DNA from: Apium graveolens
Lineage: Eukaryota; Streptophyta; Magnoliopsida; Apiales; Apiaceae
Assembly (NCBI RefSeq): GCF_009905375.1
Contig: NC_133653.1
Span: 90,013,004 to 90,077,003 of the forward strand
Direction of reading: 5' to 3'
DNA: 64,000 nucleotides
The notes beneath the pieces were generated by a model. That model saw only the letters and a program-made list of their open reading frames with translations, was not told the origin of the DNA and did no database searches. This document shows, one piece after another, positions 46,955-60,459 of this stretch. The translations under genes and the position numbers were made by a program. Every line of letters begins with the position of its first letter. The first letter of the stretch is position 1.

Positions 46955-47431
46955 AATACAAATACACGATTACGCTTATCTAGGTAAACAAAAAGTAATC
47001 TTTCTCTTCAGATTCCTATTCCCAATGTAAATACTCAAGTATAACAAGATACTTGCATCAGTAACTAACCCATTTAAGCAATTAAAAGATATTCCACTAT
47101 CTCACTGTATAATTAAAAATATTGCTTAACAATTTATTTCGAACAAGTTCAAAATAATCAATAAGTATAACAATCAGTCAAGTCTTGATCATTATCAGCA
47201 TTTTAATTACAACTATGAGGACTTATCAACTACTGACATAAACTATTAGTCAAACAAGTTTAACTAATAACAGAATATGTAAGCAAAATCAGTAGTTCAA
47301 CATGCAGTTTTCATATAAAATCATTTTGCACAATTTGCATGTTATCATGGCATCAACATTTAGCACAAGAATCAGTATCTAACAAGTACTGATAAATAAT
47401 AAGATTCCATGCTTCAATAATACCAGCAGAC
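46955..47431 (-). other. Element G: spacer after pol, nothing recognised
   Basis: About 480 AT-rich bases between the end of RNase H and the TATA box of the small ORF. No domain or repeat seen. Confidence 0.4.
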
Positions 47432-48071
47432 TTAATTAACAGAGTTTGAGAATTGTCCTAAAATCATTCCCAATTTATTCACCAATCTTGTGAATGTAGC
47501 TTCACAAAGAGGCTTGGTGAATATATCTGCTACTTGCTGATCTGTTGGAATAAAGACCAATTCCACTGTACCAGCTTCCACATGTTCCCTTATGAAATGG
47601 AACCTGATACCGATGTACTTAGTCATTGAATGCTGCACTGAATTTCCTGTCATTGTAATAGCATTTTGATTATCATAATATATAGGAATAGAAGAATGGT
47701 CTAACCCATAATCCAGTAATTGATTCTTCATCCATAAAATCTGAGCACAAAAGCTTCCTGCAATAATGTATTCTGCTTCTGCAGTTGATATGGAAATTGA
47801 CTTTTGTTTCTTGCTGTACTAAGAAACCAATCTGTCACCAAGGAATTGGAAGCTTTCAGAAGTACTTTTCTTGTCTATTTTGCATCCTGCAAAATCAGCA
47901 TCTGAATATCTAATTAAATTAAAGTATGAATCTCTAAGATACCATAATCCCAGATTCATGGTGCCTTTAAAATATTTAAAAATTCTTTTCACAGCTAATA
48001 TATGAGGTTCTCTAGGGTCAGCTTGGAACCTTGCACAGAGACAGGTAACATACATGATATTAGGTCTACTA
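47432..48071 (-). pseudogene. pol: Element G: RNase H, end of copia pol
   Basis: SIRE-type RNase H read from 48071 down to 47432. The first part has CLCARFQADPREPH, LGLWYLRDS and YSDADFAGCKIDKKST with the first catalytic Asp. A TAG at 47819-47821 stands where the family has Trp (LVSW-YSKKQ). After it come STAEAEY with the catalytic Glu, IYYDNQNAI with the next Asp, VFIPTDQQVADIFTKPL, and the natural end NKLGMILGQF. Apart from that one nonsense codon the domain is intact. It is cut at its N-terminal side by element H at 48072; the rest of pol must lie beyond the window. Confidence 0.9.
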
Positions 48072-50702
48072 TGTAACGTCGCCAAATTCGGGGTCAGGAA
48101 TCTGGGTCGTCACGACATCCTTCACTCATGTATAACCTGTATTGATTCAATAATCCAACAGACCCCAATCTCACGCACACACTCACACAAGTTATAGCCT
48201 TAGAAATGATGTACAAAATGTAATCTTCTTTTATTACACTCAAATGTACTTTGCAGGATCTTAAACAATTATTCGTAACCTCTACATGAAGTTACAATTA
48301 TTACTACTAACATCTTATACCTATCTGGATACTATGGTCCACCTGAGATAAAGCTGTAAGGAATTCTCCCCGTGATTTCAAGTGACTAAGTCCCATGCTG
48401 GTATACTGGTAATCTGTTATGTTGTGACATTTAAAAGAAAGCAAGACTGAGCAATAATGCTCAGCCATAATAATTAACAGTATGAAAAGACTGTTAAAGG
48501 AAATTATATTACTACGTACAAGGATACGTATTTATTCAAAGTAGTTTTCTTGGTGATACACACCTCTTTTCAAAACAATTCTTTGATTGACGTATTAGTC
48601 TGCAAATACCTTAATGGTAAACCCAGCACATAGGCTTGGGTTACAGTATTGCATCTCAATTCCAATTGGAAGAATATAGGACATTCACTGGAGCCACCGC
48701 ATACGATGATCATTCGTACTATGGAAATAGTAACCTTTTCTACAAGTAGCAGGACGATTCCCTTTTTATTATCAGTTATTACCCTTGCCGCATTCGGGCC
48801 TTTTATGTGTCCATCCCTCTCAGGTACACACTTCGTGTCTATCCCTCTCAAGACACGATTTTGCGTCCATCCCTCTCATGTACGCATACTCCACATGTTC
48901 ATCAGTATATAAGATACCTTCTCAAGTGGTAGTAAATTGGTAGTCTCCCCATTCCACGAATTACTGGAGTCTACCCCTCCTTGTCCTTCTAAGAATTCCA
49001 TCATATATCTGGAATTTATATTGTTCCGCAAGAATATTGCTTGTTAATAGGTACACTTTGATTTGTATGTATATATGTACTTTCGAGAATTTTCGGAGGA
49101 AGTACTAAGGATGTGAGTTGACCGTTGTCAACAGATTAATTAAATAAGGGGAGTTTCTTTTGAAACTATATTCAAAATATTTAAAATAAGTTGAGATAAT
49201 ATTCTTCGACGATCTGAAATTATTCGAATAATTTTCTGAAATTCAGATTGTATTTTAAATCAGGTTTTATGATTATTAAATCATATTTAAATCATTAAAT
49301 AAATACTTAATAATCAAATATTAATTATTAAATAATTAAACCTCGAATAATTATATTTTAAAAGAATATTTGAATTAATATTCCTCAACCAATTTATGTT
49401 TAAGTAATTAAATAATCTTTAATAATATACTTAATCAGGATTGAAATAAATAATCGTTGGAGATTACTTCTCCTATATTGAATGAATAGCTTGAAATAAT
49501 ATTCGTTGCTCAGGTAAACAAATGTAGTTGAGGGAATACGATCTTTGAAAATTGTTTTAAATATATTCGAGGTATTTAATGTTTCGCAAGTGGACATCGA
49601 GTCCCTTAGAATAAAATAAGTACGGACTTTAATCGTCCATAACATCTCCGGGATGATTCCCGGGTTTTCATTTTAAAACTCTGACCGACTCTCGGTCTTA
49701 TAATCATACATCATGCTTATGGTGGCGTTAAAATATTCTTAAATAAAACATCTCCGGAATACTTCCGGGTTTTCATTAAATTATACTGACCGATCCTCGG
49801 TCTAAAATATACTCTTCATATATACAACACTACTCTCTAGCGTTATCGATTGGAATTCGGTAATCTACATATACCAAAATCATTAATATATCATACGAAA
49901 TTATATATCACAATTAGTGAATATCGTAATACAACATCATGTATATATATAGCATTTATTTGAAAACAACACAACATAACATTTTCAAAATGTCGGGTTT
50001 GAAAACTTGCCTGGAGTCCAAGATACGTTTCCTGACTTCCTCTCGTTCCTTGGTCGAAATAAGTATCACTCCTTGGTCGAAACGGACGGTCAAAGTGGTC
50101 TTCTAGATTTGACTTTACCGAATATGACTATTACGCGACTCACACTCTATCATTTTTAATAATTTGTAAAATTAATATTTTAATACGAAACCACCTCGAG
50201 GAACTTCTTGAGTACTTTTAATATTTATCCTAACAGTTTCATTTTGATAAAATAAATTTAATTAGGTGAAAAGCATTTCAAAAGTTCGGTCAACTACGGT
50301 TAGCGTGATACATTTATTAATTCGTTTACGCGTTTGTTCGGTCGCTTAATCATTTTCGTAATGATTTCTCGTAAACGGTTCACGGCGTAAATCTTTTCGT
50401 ATTTATTCTTTATGTTTTGAAGTATCATTCTTGGATATAAATCTGTAGGGTTTTAAACTCGTAATTATATTGTGATTCCCGTAGTCCTCGATGGTTCGTA
50501 AATACGGTCATTTTTCAAAGTTCATTTTCTTCGAAAACTAATAGCGTTTACATACATTCATTTGGTACGTATAATCATGTTATCAACTCTAAAACTCAAT
50601 TTCTCATGCACAACATAGTGTGGGCTAAAAAGTTTTCCCCGTCTTCCAGGGTTACTATTTATTAAACATTTTTACAAAGTCTCAAAAATTTGAGTTATTA
50701 CA
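48072..50702 (-). mobile_element. Element H: 3' LTR (2,631 bp), reverse chromovirus, internally deleted
   Basis: Runs from TGTAACGTCG to GAGTTATTACA, next to a reverse polypurine tract. It matches 55673 onward (the 5' LTR of H) at roughly 95 %. It lacks about 1.37 kb present in the 5' LTR (58005-59395), joined here at about 50308, and a further ~110 bases near 50045. The terminal motif GACCCCG...GGCGACGTTACA in sense orientation is the family end shared with A, B and C. TACTA at 48067-48071 may be one copy of the target duplication, inside G's RNase H. Confidence 0.85.
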
Positions 50703-50720
50703 GTCTTCCCCTCTAACAAG
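50703..50720 (-). other. Polypurine tract of element H
   Basis: Reverse strand reads TTAGAGGGGAAGAC beside the LTR, similar to element A's tract. Confidence 0.8.
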
Positions 50721-50739
50721 GATTCTGTCCCGGAATCAA

Positions 50740-51110
50740 TTAGAAAATAGGTGGGGATATCTATTCCTCATTGCGTCTTCTAGTTCCCAAGTTGACTCTT
50801 CAACATTTTGATTTTTTCCACAAGATTCTAACCCGCTTCACAGTCTTGTTCCTCAACACTTGTTCTTTTTGGTCCATTACTCTTACCGGTTGCTCAACGT
50901 AGGTCAAGTCTGATTGTAAACCTGCCTACTCGTACACATGTCGCGCATTGGCATGGTATTTCCTTAGCATTGACACGTGGACCATGTTGTGCACTTGTTG
51001 CAGATTAGGAGGCAAGGTGAGCTCGTAAGCTAGAGGTTCTATTCTCCTCAAAAATTTTAAGGGTCCTATGAATCTGGGACTCAGCTTCCCTTTCTTTCCT
51101 TAAAAATCTA
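50740..51110 (-). pseudogene. pol: Element H: integrase C-terminus and chromodomain
   Basis: Reverse reading gives, in order, RKGKLSPRFIGPLKFL (about 51105-51060), a LAYELTLPPNLQQVHN step, VHVSMLRKYHANARHV (about 50985-50940), QSDLTYVEQPVRVMDQKEQ and LRNKTVKRVRILWKK, then a degenerate end. This is the SH3-like end of integrase plus the chromodomain tail typical of Tekay-like chromoviruses. It is the better preserved of the two chromodomain tails in the window but still has stops. Confidence 0.85.
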
Positions 51111-52320
51111 TAATATGGACTATTAGCGCATCTTCTAGTGTTTGGAATGCTCCTTTAACTTATTCGTTTCCTCCTCCATCACTCTTACTAGTGCTAGAGT
51201 TTTTTTCCTTAACGTTTGCTCATTTCGGCGCATCATCTATGTCGATTATTTTATGTAAGAAGTTCTCATTGCATTTCTACACGCTCGTCTCCTATTATAC
51301 GTTTAGCGCCAGATTTAACATTTCTTCCCGTAGTAACGTAAGGCACGTCGGGTCCTGTTTCCATCTTGAAGGAAGCACCATTTCATACACAATTGATTGA
51401 CACATTTAGACATGTGGAACGCTCAGCTTCCGTTATCGGTCGGACTTCTTTAATCATTCCCCGTATAATATCTATAGTACTTACGATACCTTCTGGGTCA
51501 TACTTGTTATTCTCGCTAGTGCCTTAGACGTATTCGCGTTTATTGGTACCTGCTACCAGTGGCCTTTATAGGGCATGTACGATCTTCTTTGCCTTCTATC
51601 AGCTCTGACAATGTCATCCTTCATTCTTTCACGTTGTCCTTCGTAAGGGATATCGGCGACTATTTTTCGTATGCTAGCGTGGAAAGTACATCTACACGAA
51701 TTATCTGTCAACAATAGGCGATTCCCCAAACCATTCCAAATAAAAGGTAAGCCGCTAGACGTATCTTCAATGGTCAGGATAGTCCTCTCATTCTACTTGT
51801 CGATTTGAGAACTCTAAGTCGTGCCTCTGTCTGTCCTTTTTCTTAAAATATCTTGGGAAATAGCCTCGTTGTGAAACTAAATCTTGGGTCCTTGCGCTGC
51901 GCAGTCGTCACGGGGTCTCTCTTTCCCAATTATCTCTTCCGCGTTCATAACAATTTTGTAGAGTGGACATCTATCGTTTGCATAATAAACAAGCGGTCTT
52001 ATTTAATCTATCACTCAAAATCCTCAAATAGCACGACAGCTAACTTGGTTCTTGATAATCCTCCTTCAATATTTATTATAATTAACTCTTACTCCCATTC
52101 GGGTCATTTACATGCCGCAATTGCAAAAATTTTAAACCTCGACTTTCCATTTTTACTTTCAACCATGTCGAGTACTTACTTTCCTAATCAATGATATCCC
52201 TTTCATATTCGGTCATGACTAATATCCTTTTAAGTTTCCAGGCATCATCAAGTCTTCCGGTTACCTAATAAAGGGTTCTATTCACCTTGTCTCAACTTCA
52301 AAATTCATTTATGCGATCCT
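51111..52320 (-). pseudogene. pol: Element H: degenerate integrase region
   Basis: By position between RNase H and the integrase C-terminus, this should be the integrase zinc finger and core, and the reverse strand gives scattered matching fragments, but stops are dense. The + strand frames at 51191-51400 and 51853-52194 are pyrimidine-rich shadows. Confidence 0.5.
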
Positions 52321-52329
52321 TTTCATCAG

Positions 52330-52475
52330 TTGTCCTGAAATTTATTAATCTCAATCTGTCTTTTACTACTTAAAGTGTCGGTCACCATATTGGCCTTTCC
52401 TTGATGATAATAGATTTCTCAATCACAACTCTTGATCAATTTGACTATAGCCCCTAACTCGTGTTCAATGTAAGG
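52330..52475 (-). pseudogene. pol: Element H: RNase H C-terminal remnant
   Basis: The reverse strand reads HELGAIVKLIKSCD, then after a stop EIYYHQGKANMVTDTLSSK, the same end-of-RNase H motif as in element A at 8103-8150. It fixes the reverse order RNase H before integrase, the normal layout, in contrast to A. Confidence 0.75.
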
Positions 52476-55400
52476 AAAAAATAATTCGAAATTTTCTCAT
52501 AAGTTAAACTCTTTGTCCCTACCAATGCGAACCTTATCGCGATTATTCTAGATTATTATTAGAACACCTTATATAACGGTCATTAAGCCGTATAGACATA
52601 TCATGATACTTCACACAAAATCCTCTTCTTATCATCGATTATTGCTAACATGGGGTTATTACTAATCTTACCTTCACTTTTTGAAAATCCTATACATCAA
52701 ATTCATACATGCTTTGTCTTTCCCGAATTTATTAGTATCTATCGATAATATTCTATAAAGGCGTATCTCACTAATCACGTTGGTATCTCTATTATCGTTC
52801 TTCTATAACCATATTAAAGATCCTTATGATAATAACTAAATATGATATTTTCTTTTTAAAACAACTTACTCATCACGATGCTCCGATTTCACCATCTTAG
52901 CACTAAGTCTTCAATCTCATAGTACAACAATTGGTTCTCAACTATACATCTCTTTGTTCGGAAGGCAATCAGTCTTGAAACAAAATGATTCTCACGATAT
53001 CGATGTAATTTAGACATTCTTAACAAGATTTCAAAATCTAATATCTGAAAAAACAATGAGCTCTGAATAAAAGAGTCGCAAGACTCAAAAGATTTATTAC
53101 TTGGAAGGAAGAATACAACAAGGATTATCATTTCATGTCCTTAGAATTTTATATTTTGATGTTATAGAGAATATTCCTTGAAAGCAATGATTGCTGAATA
53201 ATAACATCATACGAACAATACTTATAAGATTTACCCAATGAAAGAATACTTTTCTTTTCGAGTAATGAAAGAAATTTTGAATAACATCCTCAACCAAAGG
53301 TTAACCATTGAGGTTTCAAAGAGATGTTATTTTGAAATAAGGAATTTTATTCAATGATTAACAAATAGGGAAGTATATTGTTCTTCAATCAGTTTATGAC
53401 TTTAATCGGATATTCTTTATATAAACAAAAGAATATAATATTTTAGGAACAAAATATTTCATAAAACTGAATATAAATTCTCGTTTGAGTGGTCGACCTG
53501 GTTAGGTCTCAATTAAATCATTCTTTGAAAATTTCATCAACAATTAAATTTTACATATATAATGCACTATGGAATAATAAAAATTTGATTGGAAGTGGAA
53601 CTAGCAAAATAATAACTAGTCCATATCAAGCAATATTATCAACCGGCTAAGAAAATGGCCAGCACAATTGGTTTGGCCCATAGAAGCCAACTAGAACGAT
53701 TAGCTAGACTTTCATCATATTAATTAAAATTTTGACTAGTTAGGACATTAACTTGTCGTTCATGAGAACATATGCAACTAAGCATATTTCAGTTTGTTCG
53801 AAAAAGAAAATCTCAATATCGTAACCACTAAAGAATTTGTGGCTACCTGGATGACGATTTGAAAATAAAGAGTTTTCCAATTTGGGCCGAGAAAGATAAT
53901 TATAACTCTGAATCGAGTGACCTTGGCATCGGAACAATCGATAGCCTCTTATCAAATATTTCTTGCCAATAAAAGGGTACACTCCGAGGTGTTCTCGTTC
54001 ACATACTTTATTAGATTCTCAAATAGAATTGAATTCGGAACACCAATATCAAATTGATACCCTTACTATGATTTCAAAGTTTAATATACAATTTCATCCC
54101 GATTAGAAGAAAAGGATTCCCGAGGAATCTATGGGTATTAGATCATCCATGTTTTTAACAATTTGTTAAATATTTACAATCTCGACCGAGAAGAGTAAGT
54201 ATGAAAGAAGAATCAAATGAAGATATTTATTATAAAATTTCGTCAATAAATTGAGGAGAAAAAAAATCCATGGATAATTGAAATAAAGTATAAATAGCTC
54301 TGAGCCGAACAAAAAGATCATAATATATGAATGAAAGTTCATTGATCAACTAAAAGAATTGAACAAGTCCTGATGCGGAGAAAGACTATTCATGATGGTC
54401 ACATCATAAGTTCAAAATAGGGAACGAAAAAGATTTCCTGATATGACTTATCAAGGCAATACGAATGATCAACAGTTTGGAGGGAGTAACGTGATAGTGA
54501 GTAGGTGCCAAAATATTTCACTGATTATCCTAACTCTCATCATTATCCATCTGAGGATGATCCCACCTCTTCTTCTTCGTAATTCCATGTTTCAAATAGT
54601 TTCTCTTTCAACATCATTTTAAAATCGCTTACTAACTTGACTTTTGCACGTATATCTATCATTCCGATGTTTTATCTCGAAGACCTTACTCAGAAATATT
54701 CCAAAAATATCTGTTAAGCCGATAGTTGCCTGCTACACGCATCTGTTACTAACTACAAGTGGCCAGTTCCCCCTGGGAACAGATCAAAGAGATCTCTTAG
54801 GGATCTCAATGTAGTCCATAAGTTCGGTGGCATGTGTGTGTAATTGAACAGATGTTATCGAATATATTAAAGGTCTACGAGTTTATATACGTAGTCTCTG
54901 ACATCATACCTACCGAGAAATTCCGCTCTAGACTCACTGGTATATCCTTTTAAAAGGTTCTAAGATCAAACCATCACTCGTTGTAATCATATGCCATTTA
55001 ATTATAGACATGCCATCAATTCTCGATGCTCTTGATCTCTGAGCTAAAACATCATAACCTTACATGTTAAGCGCACTAATAATATCATGTACTCTACTTA
55101 TCTTATGATGACATTTAAATATTATATTCAAATCTTCCTTAATGGAAATAAAAATCCTCAAGGGTATATCAGACCCTATCTCTGCTGAATTCGTTATTAA
55201 TACGATATTCACATCCTCATTGGTAAAATGACACCTTCAACTAGTTTGGGCCAATAACCTCAACTGTATATTAATAATTAGACTTTATGGTTCTCACATG
55301 TGATTCCCCTTCATGGGCAACCTATAAAGAACTACGAGTAACAAGGCTCGTGTTATCAAAATTTATATATGGTGTTGGTAAGATCGTCTTTACCCCAAAT

Positions 55401-55656
55401 GCCCCGGAGACTCAGCTCCGAGTTCTACATCCACATCCTTGCCAAATCATATATGATTCTAATTTTTTTTCTTATCATTCTGATAATCTCCAATGGTTCT
55501 ATTAGTCACACTTTAATTCCTCAAATATACACTTATCCTGACTTACACCTTGGGGCTACATCCGGTAGTCCAATAATGAACTCTATATGAGCTCTTACGA
55601 AATCTCGCATCTAGACAAAATCCTAACACTCTCGTCTCTAAGTACTATAACTTAAT
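52476..55656 (-). mobile_element. Element H: 3.2 kb of degenerate internal sequence
   Basis: Should hold gag, protease and RT in reverse, but no motif is clear. Open frames on both strands are short and without signature residues. AT-rich. Confidence 0.45.
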
Positions 55657-55668
55657 GCTCTGATACCA
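55657..55668 (-). other. Primer binding site of element H
   Basis: GCTCTGATACCA, exact reverse complement of the initiator tRNA-Met site, four bases from the LTR at 55673; the spacer is the reverse of the one in element A. Confidence 0.95.
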
Positions 55669-58600
55669 TTTCTGTAACGCCCCCAAATCCGGGGTCAGGA
55701 ATTTGGATCGTCATGTCATCCTTCACTCATCTGTAACCTGTATTGATTCAATAATCCAACAAACCCTAATCTCACGCACACACTCACACAAGTTATAGCC
55801 TTAGAAATGATGTACAAAATGTAATCTTATTTTATTACACTCAAAAGTACTTTACAGGATCTTAAACAATTATTCATAACCTCTACATGAAGTTACAATA
55901 ATTACTACTAACATCTTATACATATCTGGATACTCTGGTCCACCTGAGACAAAGCTGTAAGGAATTCTCCCCATGATTTCGAGTGACTAAGTCCCATGCC
56001 AACATACTGGTAATATGTTGTGTTGTGACATTTAAAAGAAAGCAAGAGTGAGCAATAATGCTCAGCCATAATAATTAACAGTATGAAAAGACTGTTAAAG
56101 GAAATAATATTACTACGTACAAGGATACATATTTATTCAAAGTAGATTTCTTGATGATACACACCTCTTTTCAAAATAATTTTTTGATTGACTTATTAGT
56201 TTGTAAATACCTTAATGGTAAACCCAGCGCCTAGGCTTGGGTTATAGTATTGCATCTCAATTCCAATTGGAAGAATATAGGACAATCACTAGAGCCACCA
56301 CATACGATGATCAGTCGTACTACGGAAATAGTAACCTTTTCTACTAGTAGAAGGATGATTCCTTTTTATTATCGGTTATCACCCTGGCCGCATTCGGGAC
56401 TTTTCTGTGTCCATCCCTCTCAGGTATAAACTTCGTGTCTATCCCTCTCAAGACACGGTCTTGCGTTCATCCCTATCAGGTACGCATACTCCACATGTTC
56501 ATCAGTATATAAGATACCTTCTCATGTGGTAGTAAATTGGTAGTCTCCCCAGTCCACGAAGTACTGGAGTCTACCCCTCCTTGTCCTTGTAACAATCCCA
56601 TCATATATCTGGAACTTATACTGTTCCCCAAGCATATTGCTTGTTGATAGGTACACTTTGATTTGTATTGATATATATGTACTTCCGAGAATTTTCGGAG
56701 GAAGTACTAAGGATGTGAGTTGACCGTTGTCAACAGATTAATTAAATAAGGGGGAGTTTCTTTTGAAGCTATATTCAAAATATTTAAAATAAGTTGAGAT
56801 AATATTCTTCGACGATCTGAAATTATTCGAATGATTTTCTGAAATTCATATTGTATTTTAAATCAGGTTTTATGATTATTAAATCATATTTAAATCATTA
56901 AATAAATACTTAATAATCAAATATTAATTATTAAATAATTAAACCTCGAATAAATATAGTTTAAAAGAATATTTGAATTAATATTCCTCAACCAATTTAT
57001 GTTTAAGTAATTAAAGTAATCTTTAATAATATACTTAATCAGGTTTGGAATAAATAATCATTGGAGATTACTCTCCTATATTGAATGAATAGCTTGAAAT
57101 AATATTCGTTGCTCAAGTAAACAAATGTAGTTGAGGCAATACGATCTTTCGAAATTCTTTTAAATATATTCGAGGTATTTAATGTTTTGCAAGTGGACAT
57201 CGAGTCCCTTAGAATAAAATAAGTACGGACTTTAATCGTCCAAAACATCTCCGGGATGATTCCCGGGTTTTCGTTTTAAAACTCTCACTGACTCTCGGTC
57301 TTATAATCATACATCACACTTATGGTGGCGTTAAAATATTCTTAAATAAAACATCTCTGGAATACTTCCGGGTTTTTATCAAATTATACTGACCGATCCT
57401 CAGTCTAAAATATACTCTTCATATATACAACGCTACTCGCTAGCATTATCGATTGAAATTCGATAATCTACATATACCAAAATCATTAATATATCATACG
57501 ATATAATATATCACAATTAGTGAATATTGTAATACAACATCATGTATATATATAGTATTTATTTGAAAATGACACCATACAACAGTTTTAAAATGTAGGG
57601 TTTGAAAACTTGCCTGGAGTCTAAGATACGTTTCCCGACTTCCTCTCATTTCGGGTTTTCTAATCAACAAACATCATAATCTTAATCTGTATTTCTACTC
57701 TCATCACCAACTTATATTTCTAATAAGTTCAATACTTCATAATTTTCATTATTCGACCGACTCGAAATAAGTATCACGCCTTGGTCGAAACGGACGGTCA
57801 AATTGGTCTTCTAGATTTGACTTTACCGAATATTACTATTACGCGACTCACACTCTATCATTTTTAATAATTCGTAAAATTAATATTTTAATAAGAAACC
57901 ACCTCGAGGAGCATCTTGAGTGCTTTTAATATTTATCCTAAAAGTTTTGTCTTGATAAAATGAATTTAATTAGGTGAAAAGTATTTCAAAAGTTCGGTCA
58001 ACTACGGAGTTTTACAATTTAAACTGCTTTCACTAAAATATTGTTATCTCTCAAACCGTTAACTTAATTGAACACTTTTTTGCGTGCGCGATCTAGATGA
58101 AATTTGGAACACATTATTTCAAAATGGTTTTCTGGTAACTGGTATAAAAATCCCGAAGTGGCAGTTTCCAAACATGTGTTATTTTTGACGTTCGTACTTC
58201 CCGCGACCTCGTCTCCGATATTTTTATAAAATTGAAAAATCAAAATTTTTACTTGAAATTTTTATGGAAGTTAATAAACTATATTTCTTACTCTCTGTAA
58301 AAATTTCATGATTTTTAAATATTTTTAAGTCGATCATTTATATTTACAAAATTCGTAATTTGTAGCAGTTTTGTCGCGTAAATCCCTTTTACTAAAATGG
58401 TCATAACTTTTGATCCGTAAATCGGAATCAAGTGATTCAAGTGTCTAAAAGATCTTTATAATATTTTCTATCATAATAAAGTGTTACATTTTAATAAACT
58501 ACAGTTTATACATTGGGGAACATCTGCAGAAACTTAAGGTGAGTTTTGTTCGTTTTAACGAGGTTACGATTACGATTCGAGTTTCGTTTACGTCTTAAGT

Positions 58601-59124
58601 CATTATACCACCATCAACAACCATCAAATCATCACCTCAAAACTAACTCCTCTCAAGAACATCATGTTCTTGAGGCAAAAATCATCAACCTTAAAACTAA
58701 TTAACTAAACATCAAGATAATATTAAATTAATCATCAAAACCATACTTATATCCAAGATACTTACTTTTCTTGAAACTTAAAACTTAAACAAAGTTTGGA
58801 TGAATGTTTATACCTTCCTTAAGCTTTTTAATACTTAATAAAGTCCTAAGATCCCTGATGAAGCCTTGGTCTAGCTTTAGGAGCCTTAAACTTTCATGAA
58901 AAATCAAGAAAACAAGTTAGTGATTTTTGGAGTTACTATTCACCCTCAACTTCAAACATTTTTATAAAATTGAGAACTTCATGGATGGGCATTAAATTTG
59001 GTTCATGACTTACCCATGATACGAAAGAGGTTTGTTAAACATTTGGTGATTTTTGAATGAGTAGATCATGAGATATGATTTTGTTTTCCATGGTGTTCTT
59101 GAAAATCAGCATTGAGTTTTTGGG

Positions 59125-59142
59125 GAGAGAGAGAGAGAGAGA
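59125..59142. repeat. (GA)n microsatellite
   Basis: Nine GA units in the leader part of H's 5' LTR; CT-rich in the sense orientation of the element. Confidence 0.95.
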
Positions 59143-59204
59143 TTTTGTGAGCTTCTTGCTTGCTTCTTGAATAAGACTTGTGTTATATGTTTGTATATCT
59201 TTTA

Positions 59205-59213
59205 GTATATAAC
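59205..59213 (-). promoter_or_regulatory. Probable TATA box of H
   Basis: Reverse strand reads GTTATATAC, followed by a leader with the CT-rich microsatellite. Absent from the 3' LTR, where this part is deleted. Confidence 0.45.
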
Positions 59214-59864
59214 CTAAGCTAGTGTTATTTTATCATATCTTGGACAAATCTTACTAGCTTTCCTAGGTTACAAGCTAATCTAGTTGGTTTTAGTCTTTAG
59301 CTTCACTATTCCTTAGCTTTAGGTGATCATGCCTATATAGCTTATCTTACTATTTGATAAAGTAACCATGGTTACTTTTATACCATGGTTGGTTAGCATG
59401 ATACGTTTATTTATTCGTTAACGCATTTGTTCAGTCGCTTAATCGTTTTCGTAATGATTTCTCGTAAACGGTTCGCGGCGTAAATCCTTTTGTATTTATT
59501 CTTTATGTTTTGAAGTATCATTCTTAGATATAAATCTGTAGGGTTTTAAATTCGTAATTATATTTTGATTCCCGTAATCCTCGATAATTCGTAAATACGG
59601 TCATTTTTCAAAGTTTGTTTTCTTCGAAAACTAATAGCGTTTATGTTAGGTCACACAACACTGTAGAAGGGGATTGAATACAGTGTAGGATACAATCAAA
59701 TCGATTTAAAGCACAATTAACAGAAAATAGATGTATTCGATATAAAAAACTCTGTTATAATGGAACTATTCTCTCTCAGTGATGAACAAATATCACGAGA
59801 GCTGCTAGGTTACAATATACGATCTTCTCGATGATCGTAACTCTTATAGAGTAAACCTATGTCT

Positions 59865-59876
59865 GTATTTATATAG
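59865..59876 (-). promoter_or_regulatory. Probable TATA box in I's LTR
   Basis: Reverse strand reads CTATATAAATAC. Confidence 0.6.
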
Positions 59877-60065
59877 ACACACAGTTACAAGATAACTTCT
59901 AGTTGATATGGAATATAATTCTGTCTCCTAAAATATATCAACCAGATATCTTATATAATTCTTCTAGTCCTCGAACTCTTTCCATGCATATCTTATTCCG
60001 TATTAGTTTAGATCTTATTTCCTGTAAATTAGCTTCCTTCCTTAACTGTTAGTCCTCCAGTACTT

Positions 60066-60167
60066 AAGTTCTGATATCCATCTTCTGATATTATCTTCTG
60101 ATAATCTAAGTTCTGATATCCTTAAGTCATGACTTCCAGTAAGTCCTGATTCCAGTAAGTACTGATA
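60066..60167 (-). repeat. 13-15-bp irregular repeats in U3 of I
   Basis: CTGAT recurs at 60071, 60085, 60098 and 60113 and, more loosely, 60146 and 60162, usually within AAGTTCTGATATCC or a variant. The same AAGTTCTGAT motif recurs in I's extra ORF, where it encodes Ser-Ser-Asp. Confidence 0.75.
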
Positions 60168-60238
60168 TTTCCTGTTAGTTAAGATCTGAAAATTAAACAT
60201 GAAACATATTAGACATGACATCTCAAATACATCCAACA

Positions 60239-60253
60239 ATCTCCCCCAACTTG
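60239..60253 (-). other. Polypurine tract of element I
   Basis: Reverse strand reads CAAGTTGGGGGAGAT, nearly the same as in element G. Confidence 0.85.
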
Positions 60254-60459
60254 TAATTATGCAAGAATGTACAAGTTAATAGATTTGATGATGTCAAAAA
60301 TACTTAAGTTCAAATGCATTAAGAGTTTAATAAGACTATAAATTACAACTTACAAAACATCCAGCTTTACCAACATCACTGAAACAATCTGAATCCATAA
60401 TGAATTTTAACAAAATTATTTATCAGATTATCTTCAGATTTCTTCAGAACTTCAGCTAA

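Larger units (their letters stand above)
55673..59643 (-). mobile_element. Element H: 5' LTR, 3,971 bp visible, cut by element I
   Basis: Begins TGTAACGCCCCC next to the primer site and aligns with 48072-50702 except for extra sequence at 58005-59395 and about 57650-57770. The extra part, read in the LTR's sense, contains a TATA-like box (59205-59213), a (GA)n tract at 59125-59142, and a GGTAAGTC splice-donor-like site near 59010, so it looks like the promoter and leader part of the LTR and not an inserted element. At 59643 the LTR is interrupted by element I; about 165 bases of its outer end are missing from view. Confidence 0.85.
59644..60238 (-). mobile_element. Element I: 3' LTR (595 bp), reverse SIRE copia
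   Basis: Runs from TGTTAGGTCA to ATCCAACA and abuts a reverse polypurine tract. TATA box at 59865-59876 and six TCTGAT-type U3 repeats at 60066-60167. Sequence near the left end (AGAAGGGGATTGAATAC, reversed) is the conserved SIRE LTR end also seen in F and G. It splits H's 5' LTR. Confidence 0.9.

Noticed and set aside
53740..55590. Short frames on both strands in H's interior
   Set aside because: No motif on either strand; length and composition fit chance in AT-rich decayed sequence.
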